Both the position numbers and the translations under genes were made by a program. Positions 63,966 to 64,000 of a DNA stretch of 64,000 bases are shown piece by piece. The notes under the pieces were generated by a model. The model worked only from the letters and a program-made list of their open reading frames with translations, did not search any database and had not been told where the DNA came from. The DNA is from UBA1858 sp965262455 (GTDB lineage: Bacteria > Pseudomonadota > Gammaproteobacteria > UBA4575). The first letter of the stretch is position 1, and each line of letters opens with the position of its first letter. The stretch covers positions 434,001 through 498,000 of the forward strand of contig CBDHFH010000003.1 in the NCBI GenBank assembly GCA_965262455.1, read 5' to 3'.

Positions 63966-64000
63966 GTTTAATTTCCGTTAGTTATTTAATCTATTTACAC

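Overview
The window is a dense stretch of a Gammaproteobacterial chromosome with moderately A+T-rich DNA. The evidence is the gene neighbourhoods, which follow conserved gammaproteobacterial order: crc/xthA-pyrE ... argB-algC-dut-coaBC-radC, topA-smg-dprA-lysM-def-fmt, DUF4390-ntrY-ntrX-trkA-trkH, hisBHAF(E)-tatABC-gpmI, dnaG-rpoD-tRNA-Ile2 and pilMNOPQ-aroK-aroB-dgt-damX. LPS acylation, an outer-membrane porin, type IV pili and Tat export all indicate a Gram-negative cell. I cannot name the species. I see no rRNA, insertion sequence, prophage, CRISPR array or recognisable defence system.

Layout. 1-8.8 kb: a partial DUF4197 gene, ampG and an exonuclease III of the Crc family on the minus strand; pyrE and a DUF4124 protein on the plus strand; argB, algC, dut and coaBC on the minus strand; radC on the plus strand. 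8.8-16.5 kb: biotin genes (bioB-bioF), comF, ubiA, a gamma-carbonic anhydrase-like protein, aroE, and haem genes hemB-hemF with tsaC. 16.5-23.4 kb: topA, smg, dprA and a LysM lipoprotein on the minus strand, divergent from def-fmt. 23.4-31 kb: DUF4390, the NtrY/NtrX two-component system, the TrkA/TrkH potassium uptake system and a methyltransferase. 31-34.2 kb: a lipid A acyltransferase, a TtcA-like thiolase of tRNA, an aminopeptidase and dtd. 34.2-40.4 kb: histidine synthesis, twin-arginine export and gpmI in one plus-strand array.

40.4-47.3 kb is the least conserved part. It holds a secreted protein of unknown function, a porin with its own terminator, a ~550-bp untranslated region carrying three strong hairpins and a repeated GTTG/CAAC dyad, two unrecognised ORFs, a lone PqiA-domain membrane protein, a periplasmic hydratase-like gene cut by an in-frame TAA, and a membrane protein with a degenerate ATPase domain. 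47.6-50.6 kb: metY, an HDOD-GGDEF protein and a CAU tRNA. 50.6-58.9 kb: rpoD, dnaG, a DamX-like ATPase/SPOR protein, dgt, aroB and aroK. 59-64 kb: the type IV pilus assembly operon pilMNOPQ, ending in a clear terminator.

Most of the window is ordinary housekeeping. The points most worth a second look are: an NtrX whose AAA+ domain has lost every sigma54/ATPase signature I can check; the interrupted hydratase gene; the structured region upstream of the porin; the P-loop-less relative of the DamX ATPase; and missing members of otherwise conserved clusters (hisI, rsmB, rpsU). No wholly new multi-gene system is evident. The 42.7-47.3 kb block is the best place to look for one.
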